From the NCBI RefSeq assembly GCF_019352895.1, contig NZ_JAAAFX010000004.1, positions 984,714 through 1,048,713 on the forward strand: DNA of 64,000 nt, read 5' to 3'. Under the pieces are notes generated by a model. The model saw only the letters and a list, made by a program, of their open reading frames with translations. It had not been told where the DNA came from and ran no database searches. Both the position numbers and the translations under genes were made by a program. Positions within the stretch are counted from its first letter, which is position 1; each line of letters opens with the position of its first letter. The DNA comes from Variovorax boronicumulans. Lineage in GTDB: Bacteria; Pseudomonadota; Gammaproteobacteria; Burkholderiales; Burkholderiaceae_C. Positions 27,957 to 38,496 of the stretch are shown here, one piece after another.

Positions 27957-27977
27957 ATGACAACGATTCTCATTATA
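27957..27977 (-). promoter_or_regulatory. Fur box overlapping the -10 of the TonB receptor promoter
   Basis: On the reverse strand the 21 bases read TATAATGAGAATCGTTGTCA plus one T, close to the Fur consensus GATAATGATAATCATTATC. The perfect -10 hexamer TATAAT (27972-27977) forms one end of the box. A bound Fur-Fe dimer would cover the -10 and block transcription when iron is plentiful. Confidence 0.8.
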
Positions 27978-28113
27978 GTTTTCTGTGTAACCAATCTTGT
28001 CATTCGCCACGCGCCGAGCCACAAACGTCAATCAACTGTTGTTTCAGCGAGACGACGGCAGGCGAAGGCGGCGTTCCGGGCGGCCAGCGGCGCCGAGGCC
28101 CCGACGTGCCGCC

Positions 28114-28851
28114 CTACCGCGTCGCGGCGAGCCCCTCTTCGGCGCGCACATAGCCCGGCTGCAGCAGCAGCGCACGCCGGTAGTCGGCCTTCGCGTCGGC
28201 GGAGCGGCCGGTCCGGGCCAGCAGGTCGGCGCGATTGCAGAGGATCTGCGCGCTGGGCGGCTGCGCCGCGATGGCCGTCCCATAGGCGGCCAGTGCTTCG
28301 GGTTCGCGCCCGAGGTCGCTCAGCAGCCCGGCGCGCAGGTTGTGCGCGAGGCTCCAGCCGGGCGCGCGCACGATGAGCGCATCGACCGTCGCCAGCGCGT
28401 CGGCCAGGCGCCCCAGTTCGGCCTCGATGCCGACCTGGCGCACCGCGAACCAGCGGTTGTCGGGCGCCAGCCGCGTCGCGCGCTGCATGTGGGCCAGCGC
28501 GTCAAACAGCTGGCCGTCGCGGGCCAGGAGCGAGGCGATGAAGTTCTGCACGTCGGCCTGCTCCGGATAGGCCGCATCGAGCTCCTGCGCGCGTTGCAGC
28601 GCCAGGGCCAGGTCGCCCTCGCGCACCGCCTGCCCGATGCGCGCATTGCGTTCGCGCGCATCCGGGGGCAGCACCCGGATGCGCGCGGCCAGCGCCCGCT
28701 GCTCGGCCTGCATCTCGTGGCGGTAGGCGTCGTCGAGATCGGCCGTGCCCGGCGTGCGCGGCTGCGCCGATACGGCGGCCATGCCCAGCAGCGCGGCCGC
28801 CAGCAGCTGCACTCGGCCCACGAGGCCCAGGCGGCGCACCGCTTCAGTCAC
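28114..28851 (-). CDS. Periplasmic TPR-repeat protein
   Basis: A 245-residue protein with an N-terminal signal or anchor segment (about 11-29, VGRVQLLAAALLGMAAVSA). At least four TPR-like repeats follow, the clearest being the last two (PSAQILCNRADLLARTGR; KADYRRALLLQPGYVRAEEG). It starts with GTG at 28851 and overlaps the permease stop by 8 bp, so it is translated as the fourth gene of the kinase-regulator-permease operon. TPR proteins are scaffolds; no enzymatic motif is visible. Location in the periplasm is inferred from the signal. Confidence 0.7.
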   Translation of the reverse strand: MTEAVRRLGLVGRVQLLAAALLGMAAVSAQPRTPGTADLDDAYRHEMQAEQRALAARIRVLPPDARERNARIGQAVREGDLALALQRAQELDAAYPEQADVQNFIASLLARDGQLFDALAHMQRATRLAPDNRWFAVRQVGIEAELGRLADALATVDALIVRAPGWSLAHNLRAGLLSDLGREPEALAAYGTAIAAQPPSAQILCNRADLLARTGRSADAKADYRRALLLQPGYVRAEEGLAATR

Positions 28852-30079
28852 CGAGCAGTTCGCCGATGGGTTGCAGGTCCTCGACGCGGTCGCAGATGGA
28901 CTTCACGACCATCATGATCGGGATGCCCAGCAGCAGGCCCCAGATGCCCCAGAGCCAGCCCCAGAAGATCACGCCGATGAACACCGCCACCGGGTTCATG
29001 CGGCTGGTGCGGCTGGTGAGCCAGGGCACCAGCAGGTTGCCCACCAGCGTGTGGATCAGCAGCGAGGTGCCGCCCACCCCCAGCGCCATCTCGACGCCGT
29101 TGAACTGCAGGAAGGCCACCAGCGCCGAGGCGCCCATCACGATCACCGACCCCACGTAGGGGATCAGGTTGGTGACCGCCGCGAGGATGCCCCAGACCGC
29201 CGCGTTCTCCAGCCCGATGGCCCAGAAGGCCAGGCCGGTGGCCACGCCCACCAGCGCGCTGCTGGCGATCTGCACCAGCAGGTAGCGCTGGATGTGGCCG
29301 GTGATGTCGTCCAGCACATGCACCGTGACCCGCTTCTTGCTGAGGCTGTTGCCTGCGATCTTCACCAGCTTGCGCCGGAAGGTGTCGCCCGAGCACAGCG
29401 CGAAGAAGGTCAGGAAGGCCACCAGCGTGAGCTGGCCGGCCGCGGTCATGAGGCCGACCGTGCCGCTCCAGAGGTAGTCGCGCACATTGAAGGGCGGGCG
29501 CTCGACGATCACCCGCTGCACGCCGCGGCGCGCGGCCGGCGCGGCCTGCGCGGCCTGCTCGAGCTGGGCTGCGGCCTTCTGCACCGTGTCGAGCGCACTG
29601 GCGTTGTCGCGCGGCCCGCGCAGCATCGCCAGCCGCAGCTTCTGCGCGGCCACCGGTAGCGAATCGACCAGTTGGGCCGCGCTGCCCGACAGGGAATAGC
29701 CGGTCCAGCCGAAGGCGCCGCCGATGGCCAGCAGGATGACGGCCGCGGCCAGCGCGCGCGGCACATGCCAGCGCACCAGCCGGTTGACCACCGGCGCCAG
29801 CGCATAGGTCAGCAGCAGGCTCAGCATCAGCGGGATGAAGACCGCCGCGGCCCAGTGCAGCGCGAACACGCTGGCCAGCACCGCGAGCACCACCAGCGAG
29901 GCGCTGCGCACGTCGACCGGCATGTGGAGCAGCACGCGGTCGCGGGCCTCCTGGGCCGCCTCCTGCATGACTTCGCGCACCACTTCCGGCGCCGGCGCGG
30001 GGACCTCGGCGGCAGGCGAAGGCTCGGGCTCGGGCGCCGCCTCGACCGGCGTGCCCTCGGGGGGATGGATGGCACTCAT
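28844..30079 (-). CDS. AI-2E family (PerM-like) membrane permease
   Basis: A 411-residue protein with about eight membrane segments in the AI-2E/PerM family (PF01594). A Pro/Glu-rich cytoplasmic N terminus (about 50 residues) precedes the first segment. Family blocks include FIPLMLSLLLTYALAPVVNRL, the DDITGHIQRYLLVQ region and AVTNLIPYVGSVI. Members export small molecules or act as Na+/H+ antiporters; the substrate is unknown here. GAAGGAAA lies upstream of ATG 30079, which overlaps the response-regulator stop by 4 bp. Co-translation with a LytTR two-component system is notable. Confidence 0.85.
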   Translation of the reverse strand: MSAIHPPEGTPVEAAPEPEPSPAAEVPAPAPEVVREVMQEAAQEARDRVLLHMPVDVRSASLVVLAVLASVFALHWAAAVFIPLMLSLLLTYALAPVVNRLVRWHVPRALAAAVILLAIGGAFGWTGYSLSGSAAQLVDSLPVAAQKLRLAMLRGPRDNASALDTVQKAAAQLEQAAQAAPAARRGVQRVIVERPPFNVRDYLWSGTVGLMTAAGQLTLVAFLTFFALCSGDTFRRKLVKIAGNSLSKKRVTVHVLDDITGHIQRYLLVQIASSALVGVATGLAFWAIGLENAAVWGILAAVTNLIPYVGSVIVMGASALVAFLQFNGVEMALGVGGTSLLIHTLVGNLLVPWLTSRTSRMNPVAVFIGVIFWGWLWGIWGLLLGIPIMMVVKSICDRVEDLQPIGELLGD

Positions 30080-30825
30080 GGTGTTTCCTTCAATGCTTCG
30101 CGCACACAAGCCAACTGCCGACGCGACACCACCACCGGTTCGCTGATGCCTTCCAGGCGCAGCGCCCAGCCCTCGGCGTCCTCGCCATCGTCGTATTTCT
30201 CCAGCGCGCGGATCGCGGCCCGCGCCACCAGCGCGTTGCGGTGCACGCGCACGAAGTGCTGCGGATAGCGCGCCTCGAACTCGGCCAGCGAGCCGTCAAG
30301 GATGTGGCTGCGGGCGGCCGTTCGCACCGTGAGGTACTTGTATTCCGACTTGAGGTAGAGCACGGCGGCCAGCGGCACGCGCTCGGTCCGGCCCCGGTCC
30401 TGGATCAGCAGATGCGGCTGCGCTGGCGCCTCCTTCGGCGGCGCGCGCCGTTCCTTGAGATGGCGCTCGGCCTTCTGCAAGGCCTGCTGCAGGCGCTCGA
30501 TGCGCACCGGCTTGGTCAGGTAGTCGACCGCATCGAGCTCGAAGGCGGTCACGGCATGGGCCGCGTGGGCGGTCACGAACACGATGGCCGGCGCGTCGGG
30601 TCGGCCGCGCAGGCTGCGCGCGAAGGCCATGCCATCCATGCCCGGCATGTGGATGTCGAGCAGCACCAGGTCGAGCGGCATGCGCTCGACCTGCTCGCGC
30701 GCCTGCTCGGCATGCGCGGCCTCGGCCACCACTTCCGCGCCGGGCGCGCGACAGTCGCCCAGCAGCGTGCGCAGGCGCGACCGCGCCAGGGCTTCGTCAT
30801 CGACGATCAGGGTTCTCAACGTCAT
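30076..30825 (-). CDS. LytTR-family response regulator (AlgR-like)
   Basis: A 249-residue two-component regulator. The receiver domain (1-120) has the acidic pair DD9-10, phospho-acceptor Asp57 in LVLLDIHMPGMDG, the Thr of FVTAH and the Lys of YLTKP. After a basic linker, a LytTR DNA-binding domain (about 140-245; YLKSEYKYLTV, GSLAEFEARYP, FVRVHRNALV) follows. A very strong ribosome site (GGAGGGAGGAG) precedes ATG 30825. It is the partner of the kinase at 30859-31935. The order argH / kinase / regulator matches argH-algZ-algR of Pseudomonas, so an AlgR-type role in envelope or surface control is plausible. Confidence 0.92.
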   Translation of the reverse strand: MTLRTLIVDDEALARSRLRTLLGDCRAPGAEVVAEAAHAEQAREQVERMPLDLVLLDIHMPGMDGMAFARSLRGRPDAPAIVFVTAHAAHAVTAFELDAVDYLTKPVRIERLQQALQKAERHLKERRAPPKEAPAQPHLLIQDRGRTERVPLAAVLYLKSEYKYLTVRTAARSHILDGSLAEFEARYPQHFVRVHRNALVARAAIRALEKYDDGEDAEGWALRLEGISEPVVVSRRQLACVREALKETP

Positions 30826-30858
30826 TTTTTTCTCCTCCCTCCAACCCGTGGTTCGTCA

Positions 30859-31935
30859 TCATGATCCCAGCGGGACCACGATGCGCACACGGTAATTCTT
30901 CTGCTCCAGTCCGGCGCTGAACTGGGCCTGTACGTCGTGCAGCAGGCGCAGCCGGTCGCGCACATTGGCCAAGGCGATGCCGTGGCCGCGCGGCAGCGGC
31001 TGGTCGGCCCAGCGCAGCGGCGGCAGGCTGTTGGTCACCTCGATCACCACCAGCGCGCCGCGCCGCTCGGTGCGGATGCGCAGCTGCGCGCCCTCCGGAC
31101 TGGGCTCCACCCCATGCTTGACCGCATTCTCGACCAGCGGCTGCAGCAGCAGCGCGGGCAGCCGCGCGCCGCTGGCGGCCGGATCGAGGTCCCAGCGGAC
31201 CGCCAGCCGCTCGCCGAAGCGCACCTGCTCGATCGCCAGGTAGTGCGCGGCCAGCGCGATCTCGTCGGCCAGCGTGACCGATTCGCCCGGATCGGCCAGC
31301 GCGCGGCGGAACAGCTCGGCCAGGTCTTCGAGCATGGCCTCGGCCTTGGCCGGTTCCTCGCGCACCAGCGCGATCGCGGTGTTGAGCGTGTTGAACAGGA
31401 AGTGGGGCCGGATGCGGGCCTGCAGTTCTTCCAGCCGCGCGGTGGTGGCCGCCGGCGTGCGGCCACGGGCGCGCAGCACCAGCCCGGCCATGATCAGGCC
31501 CGCGAACATGACGCCGGCCGCCGCGCTGGCGACCCAGGGCGCGGACGCCACCACGCCGGTGAGCCAGAGCAGCGCACAGCCGTAGAGCGCGGCCATCGCA
31601 CCGAGCGCCGCGCCGGCCGCATACTGGGCCGGGCGCGACAGCCGTGCCAGCAGCTTCTTGAGCGCACAGGCCAGCACCAGCCAGAGCAGCGTGGCGGGCA
31701 GCGCACCGCCGGTGACCGTGGCGGCGAGCATCAGCCAGTCGGCCGGCGAGCGGCCCACGAACAGCGTGGCGACCCCCACGACGGCCTCCACCAGCAGCAC
31801 GGCGCGCAGCACCACGCCGATCTGGCAGGCGTCGAACAGGCCGCCCGAAGCCACGCGCGCCGACCCTCGCGCCGGGGTTCGCGCGAGTGTCGAAGGGGTG
31901 GCCGATAAAATCGCCGGATTGCGCATCACAGACAC
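30859..31935 (-). CDS. LytS/AlgZ-type sensor histidine kinase
   Basis: A 358-residue membrane kinase with about four hydrophobic segments (roughly 41-60, 68-90, 105-128, 135-155) and no large sensor domain. The His_kinase domain shows the LytS-type motif [13 protein letters not shown] with phospho-acceptor His178. The ATP site has [14 protein letters not shown] and [13 protein letters not shown]. It should phosphorylate the regulator encoded 33 bp downstream. The start is uncertain: GTG 31935 is used here, ATG 31926 is in frame, and a GTG near residue 28 would spare the argH promoter region that the 5' end otherwise covers. Confidence 0.9.
   Translation of the reverse strand: MSVMRNPAILSATPSTLARTPARGSARVASGGLFDACQIGVVLRAVLLVEAVVGVATLFVGRSPADWLMLAATVTGGALPATLLWLVLACALKKLLARLSRPAQYAAGAALGAMAALYGCALLWLTGVVASAPWVASAAAGVMFAGLIMAGLVLRARGRTPAATTARLEELQARIRPHFLFNTLNTAIALVREEPAKAEAMLEDLAELFRRALADPGESVTLADEIALAAHYLAIEQVRFGERLAVRWDLDPAASGARLPALLLQPLVENAVKHGVEPSPEGAQLRIRTERRGALVVIEVTNSLPPLRWADQPLPRGHGIALANVRDRLRLLHDVQAQFSAGLEQKNYRVRIVVPLGS
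31906..31911 (+). promoter_or_regulatory. Candidate -10 element for argH
   Basis: TAAAAT lies 65 bp before the argH ATG and is followed by CG, the same form as several other start-proximal boxes in this window. No clear -35 is present at 17 bp. The element overlaps the 5' coding end of the divergent kinase gene. Confidence 0.4.
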
Positions 31936-31975
31936 ATCGGGTTATCAACCCATTATTGCCTTGCCTAGGCCTCCC

Positions 31976-33373
<1,398 letters not shown>

Positions 33374-33380
33374 GCCCCCC

Positions 33381-33989
33381 ATGAGCGCCGTCCGCCCACC
33401 CGAGGACACCGGCAAGTCCGAGATCCTGGACGCGCTCGCCTCGCGCCCCTCTTTCAACGGCCCGAGCTTCTCGCTGCGCAACCGGCTGCTGCGCGCGCTC
33501 TTCATCGTTGTGTGGGCCGCCACCGCCGCCTGGACGCCGCGCCAGCTCGCGCCCTGGCGGCGCCTGCTGCTGCGGGCCTTCGGCGCCTCGATGGCGCCGC
33601 GCAGCGACGTGCGCGGCAGCGCCAGGGTCTGGTACCCGCCCAACCTGGTGATGCACGAGGGCGCGGTGATCGGCCCGCGGGTCAATTGCTACAACCTGGG
33701 CCCGATCACGATCGGGCGCCGGGCGCTGATCTCGCAGGACGCCCACCTGTGCAGCGGCACGCACGACTTCGACGACCCGCACTTCCAGCTGCAGGCGCGC
33801 GCGATCGTCATCGGTGCCCAGGCCTGGGTCTGCGCCGAGGCCTTCGTCGGGCCCGGCACCCAGGTCGGCGAAGGCGCGGTGGTCGGCGCTCGCTGCGTGG
33901 CCTTCGGCGAACTCGCCCCCTGGACCGTGTACGCGGGCAACCCAGGCCGGGCGGTGCGCGAGCGCAAGCGTTTCGAACCGCTGCCCTGA
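33381..33989 (+). CDS. WcaF-like hexapeptide-repeat acyltransferase
   Basis: A 202-residue left-handed beta-helix acyltransferase. The first 70 residues are hydrophobic/basic (PSFSLRNRLLRALFIVVWAA, WRRLLLRAFGASM), a layout typical of WcaF-like colanic acid acetyltransferases. Hexapeptide repeats run from about 78 to 185, with SGTHDFDDPHF holding the catalytic-site His. Such enzymes O-acetylate sugars of exported polysaccharides from acetyl-CoA. It lies 7 bp after argH and may be read with it. Its substrate may be the exopolysaccharide built by the genes at 762-6303, about 27 kb away, or another glycan. Confidence 0.8.
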   Translation: MSAVRPPEDTGKSEILDALASRPSFNGPSFSLRNRLLRALFIVVWAATAAWTPRQLAPWRRLLLRAFGASMAPRSDVRGSARVWYPPNLVMHEGAVIGPRVNCYNLGPITIGRRALISQDAHLCSGTHDFDDPHFQLQARAIVIGAQAWVCAEAFVGPGTQVGEGAVVGARCVAFGELAPWTVYAGNPGRAVRERKRFEPLP

Positions 33990-34014
33990 ACCGGCGCCGG
34001 GCTGAATCCGGCGA

Positions 34015-34026
34015 GGCCTGCAGGCC
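34015..34026. repeat. 12-bp perfect palindrome upstream of the ECF sigma gene
   Basis: GGCCTGCAGGCC lies 40 bp before the sigma-factor start and just after GCCGG-N6-CCGGC (33997-34012 region). It could be an operator or part of a weak terminator for the acetyltransferase. In DNA this GC-rich such palindromes also arise by chance. Confidence 0.3.
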
Positions 34027-34053
34027 GTACCCTTGGGATGGCCACTGCTGCCC

Positions 34054-34059
34054 CACAAT
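34054..34059 (+). promoter_or_regulatory. Candidate -10 element directly before the ECF sigma start
   Basis: CACAAT ends 6 bp before ATG 34066. If used, transcription would start at or next to the A of the start codon, giving a leaderless message. No ribosome binding site precedes this ATG, which fits. Confidence 0.35.
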
Positions 34060-34065
34060 GTCTTC

Positions 34066-34641
34066 ATGACAGATCCCAGCCCCGACACCGAACTGATGGC
34101 GCTGATCGACCGCGTCGGCCAGCGCGACGAAGCCGCGCTGCGCCAGCTCTACGACCGGACCTCGCCGCGCCTGTTCGGGCTGGCCCTGCGCGTGGTGCGC
34201 CAGCGCGAATGGGCCGAGGACGTGCTGCAGGAAGCCTTCATGACCGTCTGGCGCGTGGCCGGCGACTACCGAGGCACGCTGAGCCCGCCGCTGGCCTGGC
34301 TGGGGCTGATCGTGCGCAGCCGGGCGCTCGACCTGCTGCGCCGCCGCACCGCCGACCGCGCCCAGCTCACGCAGGAGTTCGACGAGGTGATGGCCGAGAC
34401 ACTGGAGTCCGGTGCCCCCAACCCCATGGACATGGCCGATGCCGGCGAGCAGGCCTGGGCGCTGCACCAGTGCCTGCAGCAGCTCGAGGGCAGGCAGCGC
34501 GAGGTCGTGAGCCTGGCCTACCTGCGCGACCTGAGCCATGGCGAGCTGGCCGAGCAGCTCAAGCTGCCGCTGGGCACGGTCAAGACCTGGATTCGCCGAG
34601 GGCTGGAGAAGCTGCGCGTCTGCATGGGCCGCTTCGCGTGA
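34066..34641 (+). CDS. ECF-family RNA polymerase sigma factor
   Basis: A 191-residue ECF sigma factor. Region 2 (about 20-95) includes LYDRTSPRLFGLALRVV, the core-binding stretch QREWAEDVLQEAFMTVWRVA and the -10-recognition part. Region 4 (about 135-185) includes LEGRQREVVSLAYLRDLSHGELAEQLKLPLGTVKTWIRRGLEKLR, a clear helix-turn-helix read in pieces. The next gene is its anti-sigma factor, as in SigK/RskA pairs. The start at 34066 is preceded by no Shine-Dalgarno sequence. The regulon and the inducing signal are unknown. Confidence 0.93.
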   Translation: MTDPSPDTELMALIDRVGQRDEAALRQLYDRTSPRLFGLALRVVRQREWAEDVLQEAFMTVWRVAGDYRGTLSPPLAWLGLIVRSRALDLLRRRTADRAQLTQEFDEVMAETLESGAPNPMDMADAGEQAWALHQCLQQLEGRQREVVSLAYLRDLSHGELAEQLKLPLGTVKTWIRRGLEKLRVCMGRFA

Positions 34642-34651
34642 AGGACGCATC

Positions 34652-35407
34652 ATGAACATTTCCACCCCCGCCGAACGACTCGAACTGCTGGCCGCCAGCT
34701 ATGCGCTGGGCACGCTGCGCGGTGGCGCCCGCCGCCGCTTCGAAACCCTGGCGCGCGAGCAGGCGCCGGTGCGCGCCGCGGCGCTGATCTGGCAAGGCCG
34801 GCTCGCCAGCCTGACCGAACTCGAGGCCAGCACGGTGCCCGACGCCGCGGTCTGGACCCGCGTGCGAAACCAGATCGAGGTCGAGAAGCAGGAACAGGCG
34901 CTGGCGCGCCAGCGTGCCGCTGCGGCGCCCGCCGCCGCGCCGCCGCCGCGCGGCTGGCTGCGCAGCCTGGCGCTGTGGCGTGGCGCCACCGCCGCGGGCG
35001 CGCTGGCGACCGTGCTGGCGGTGGTGGTGGGCGTGAACCTGCGCGACGAGCTGCGCAACGCCCCCAACGTGCGCTACGTGGCCGTGCTGTCCGACGACAA
35101 GGCCGCCGCCTCGATGCTGGTGACCTTCGACCCGACCAAGCGCCAGCTGACGCTGCAGCGGGTCGGCGAGTACAGCGAGGGCGAGGACAAGTCGCTCGAG
35201 CTCTGGGCGCTGCCGCCCGGCGGCGCGCCGCGCTCGCTGGGCGTGCTCGACCGCGCGCCCGCGCTGCGGCTGGCGGTGGCGGAATCCGAGGTGCGCGAGG
35301 TGCCGGCGCTCGCGATCTCGCTCGAACGCAAGGGCGGTGTGCCGCGCGGCCAGGGACCGGCCGGACCGATCGTCTTCAAGGGCGCGCTGATCGAAAAGAT
35401 GCTCTGA
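34652..35407 (+). CDS. RskA-like membrane anti-sigma factor
   Basis: A 251-residue protein. The cytoplasmic N-terminal part (1-95; ERLELLAASYALGTLRGGAR) resembles the anti-sigma domain of RskA, though no CxxC zinc motif is present. A membrane segment lies near 109-130 (GATAAGALATVLAVVVGVNL). The periplasmic C-terminal domain (about 140-251; VRYVAVLSDDKAAASMLVTF, LELWALPPGGAPRSLGVL) matches the RskA family. It should hold the ECF factor inactive until a periplasmic signal leads to release. It starts 10 bp after the sigma gene. The stretch between TM and anti-sigma domain is Ala/Pro-rich. Confidence 0.9.
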   Translation: MNISTPAERLELLAASYALGTLRGGARRRFETLAREQAPVRAAALIWQGRLASLTELEASTVPDAAVWTRVRNQIEVEKQEQALARQRAAAAPAAAPPPRGWLRSLALWRGATAAGALATVLAVVVGVNLRDELRNAPNVRYVAVLSDDKAAASMLVTFDPTKRQLTLQRVGEYSEGEDKSLELWALPPGGAPRSLGVLDRAPALRLAVAESEVREVPALAISLERKGGVPRGQGPAGPIVFKGALIEKML

Positions 35408-35489
35408 CGGGGAACAATCGTTGCGATTTTTCGCTCGCACGGCATCTGTCTGCCAACCGCGCGCGGCTGCCGTGCGTTGTGTGGACTCC

Positions 35490-36317
35490 ATGCCGTCGAT
35501 GAAATTTCCCCTCTTCGTCCTGTGCCTGGCGCTCGGCCTGAGCGCTTGCGGTGCCGCCAGCGCCCAGTTGCCCGCCGGGGCGCCACCCGCCGCGCCACCG
35601 GCCCTGCCCTCCGCGACCTCCCCCGACTACCTGGCCGCCATGAACCGCTGGCGCAGTTCGCTGAGCGCCTTCGCGAGCGCCGACAAGGAAAAGCTGCCCG
35701 CCACCGACGGCGTGCTGTTCGTGGGCAGTTCCACCATCCGCATGTGGACCCACCTGGCGCAGGACTTCCGGCAGTCGCCGGTGGTCATCAACCGCGGTTT
35801 CGGCGGTTCGACCATGGCCGACTGCAGCCTGTTCACCCATGAGCTGGTGGTGCGCTACCGTCCGCGCCATGTGCTGGTCTATGCGGGCGACAACGACCTG
35901 GCCGAGGGCCGCACGCCGCTGCAGGTGCTGGAGAGCTTCGCCCAGTTCGCCAACACGGTGCGCGAAACGCTGCCCGAGGCGCGCATCAGCTACATCTCGA
36001 TCAAGCCCAGCCCCTCGCGCGAGGCGCTGATGCCCAAGATCCGCAGCACCAACGACATCATCGCGGCCTACGTGCGCACCATGGCCAATGCCGAGTACAT
36101 CGACATCTTCACGCCGATGCTGGGCGCCGACGGACGCCCGCGCGCAGAGCTCTTCCTCGGCGACCGGCTGCACATGAACGAGACCGGCTACCGGCTCTGG
36201 CAGTCGGTGATCTCGGCCCACGTGACCGCCCCCGAGACCCTGGCAGCCAGCCCCGCGCCGCGGCCGGTGCAGTCCGGCCCGGGCACGCCCTCCGGGCTGT
36301 TGAGCGCCGCGCCCTGA
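35490..36317 (+). CDS. SGNH/GDSL-type esterase lipoprotein
   Basis: A 275-residue putative lipoprotein hydrolase. The signal peptide MPSMKFPLFVLCLALGLSAC ends in lipobox LSAC; a Pro/Ala-rich linker follows. The SGNH blocks are recognisable: block I LFVGSSTIRMW (GSS in place of GDS), Gly in RGFGGS, Asn in YAGDNDL, and the Asp-x2-His pair in GDRLHMNETGY. Such proteins deacylate sugars or lipids, and several act on O-acetylated polysaccharides. ATG 35490 is used; ATG 35499 is an equal alternative. It follows the ECF/anti-sigma pair by 82 bp with its own -10-like AACAAT at 35413, so membership of the sigma regulon is possible but unproven. Confidence 0.82.
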   Translation: MPSMKFPLFVLCLALGLSACGAASAQLPAGAPPAAPPALPSATSPDYLAAMNRWRSSLSAFASADKEKLPATDGVLFVGSSTIRMWTHLAQDFRQSPVVINRGFGGSTMADCSLFTHELVVRYRPRHVLVYAGDNDLAEGRTPLQVLESFAQFANTVRETLPEARISYISIKPSPSREALMPKIRSTNDIIAAYVRTMANAEYIDIFTPMLGADGRPRAELFLGDRLHMNETGYRLWQSVISAHVTAPETLAASPAPRPVQSGPGTPSGLLSAAP

Positions 36318-36633
36318 GCGGGCGCAGCGCCCCCGATCCCCCGCTTTTGCGCCGGCCCGACGGCCGTCGACCCGACCCGCCGTCAAGACCTTCCTGCCCG
36401 GCCCGGCGGCGCCGTGGCACGCGAAGTGCTGCGCACGAAGCATCCCGCTGGCCAGCCCGGTTCACATTCGTGTCGCGTTCCGGCATTTCTCGGCACATTC
36501 ACACAGAAGGCAGGGCTCCGGCCGGTCTGCATTCCGCGAAATGTAAGCAATTGGTGCTAAAGTTTAAATTCCTTTTCAGGCCGTGCACTGGCCTTTGCAA
36601 GGGCGAAAACCCGCACTGCACACCTTGAAAGCC
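36318..36633. other. Non-coding region before the GT2-uxs-ugd operon
   Basis: A 316-bp stretch without a convincing gene. The first 200 bp are GC-rich with no T-run terminator. The part 36530-36580 turns AT-rich (ATGTAAGCAATTGGTGCTAA and onward) and probably holds the promoter of the following operon. TAAAGTTT at 36558 resembles a flagellar sigma-28 -35 box, but the matching -10 is poor and badly spaced. GGGCGAAAACCC (36601-36612) can form a very small hairpin close to the start codon. Confidence 0.5.
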
Positions 36634-37476
36634 ATGGAACATTCCCGCTGCATCGTCGTCATCCTCACCTTCAACTCCGCCGCGATCGTTCGCGAGACGG
36701 TGGGCGAGGCGCTCAAGGTCAGCCCCCATGTCTACGTGGTGGATTCCTTCTCGAGCGACGGCACGCCGGAGATCCTGAAGGAACTGGGCTGCACCGTGGT
36801 CCAGCGCGCGTTCTCCAACTACAGCGACCAGCGCAACTGGGCCATCGCCCAGGTGGAAGCGCACTGCGACTGGCAGCTGCACCTGGACGCCGACGAGGTG
36901 CTCGATGCGCAGGCCGTGCGCGAGATCGGCGCCCTGCTCGCCGGCACGCCCGACCACGACGCCTACCTGCTGCGCCGGCGCGACTACTTCATGGGCAAGA
37001 TGCTGCGCTTCAGCGGTGTCAACCCCTGGCACCTTCGGCTGTTCCGCTCGGGCCGCGGCCGCTGCGAGTCGCGGCTCTACGACCAGCATTTCATCAGCCC
37101 GGCCACGCCGGCCCGGCTCGCGGGCTTCATGCACGACAAGAACTCCGCCAGGCTGTCCGACTGGATCGCCAGCCACAACCGCTGGAGCGACGCCGAGGCC
37201 AAGGAGAAGCTCGCGCCCAGGGGCGCCGCCGAGGGCGTGCTGCAGCCGCGCCTCCTGGGCGACCCACGGGAGCGCACGCGCTTCATCAAGGAGCTCTACT
37301 ACAAGCTGCCGAGCGGGCTGCGGGTCTCGAGCTACTTCCTCTACCGCTACGTCTTCCGCCTGGGCTTCCTCGACGGCGTGACGGGCTTCTATTTCGCGTT
37401 CTTCCAGGCCCTGTGGTTCCGCATGCTGGTCGACGCCAAGATGTACGAGCAGCGCGCCCAGCAGCGCGCGCCCTGA
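36634..37476 (+). CDS. Family 2 glycosyltransferase (WaaE/KdtX-like)
   Basis: A 280-residue GT-A fold glycosyltransferase. N-terminal [14 protein letters not shown] and [14 protein letters not shown] bind the nucleotide. [14 protein letters not shown] and the metal-binding [10 protein letters not shown] follow, features shared with the WaaE/KdtX-type GT2 enzymes that act on lipopolysaccharide core or related glycans. The C-terminal part (about 215-270) carries amphipathic and hydrophobic stretches near [21 protein letters not shown] that suggest membrane contact. ATG 36634 gives the typical N terminus. The next two genes make UDP-glucuronate and UDP-xylose, so one of these may be the donor. 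Confidence 0.82.
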   Translation: MEHSRCIVVILTFNSAAIVRETVGEALKVSPHVYVVDSFSSDGTPEILKELGCTVVQRAFSNYSDQRNWAIAQVEAHCDWQLHLDADEVLDAQAVREIGALLAGTPDHDAYLLRRRDYFMGKMLRFSGVNPWHLRLFRSGRGRCESRLYDQHFISPATPARLAGFMHDKNSARLSDWIASHNRWSDAEAKEKLAPRGAAEGVLQPRLLGDPRERTRFIKELYYKLPSGLRVSSYFLYRYVFRLGFLDGVTGFYFAFFQALWFRMLVDAKMYEQRAQQRAP

Positions 37477-37502
37477 TCCTTTTTATCTGTTCTTACGGAG
37501 TG

Positions 37503-38483
<981 letters not shown>

Positions 38484-38496
38484 AGGACCCGAACAA

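Noticed and set aside
36558..36587. Possible flagellar sigma-28 promoter (TAAAGTTT) before the GT2 gene
   Set aside because: The -35 matches well, but the best -10 (GCCGTGCA) is 3 bp too far and matches GCCGATAA poorly. No flagellar gene is near.
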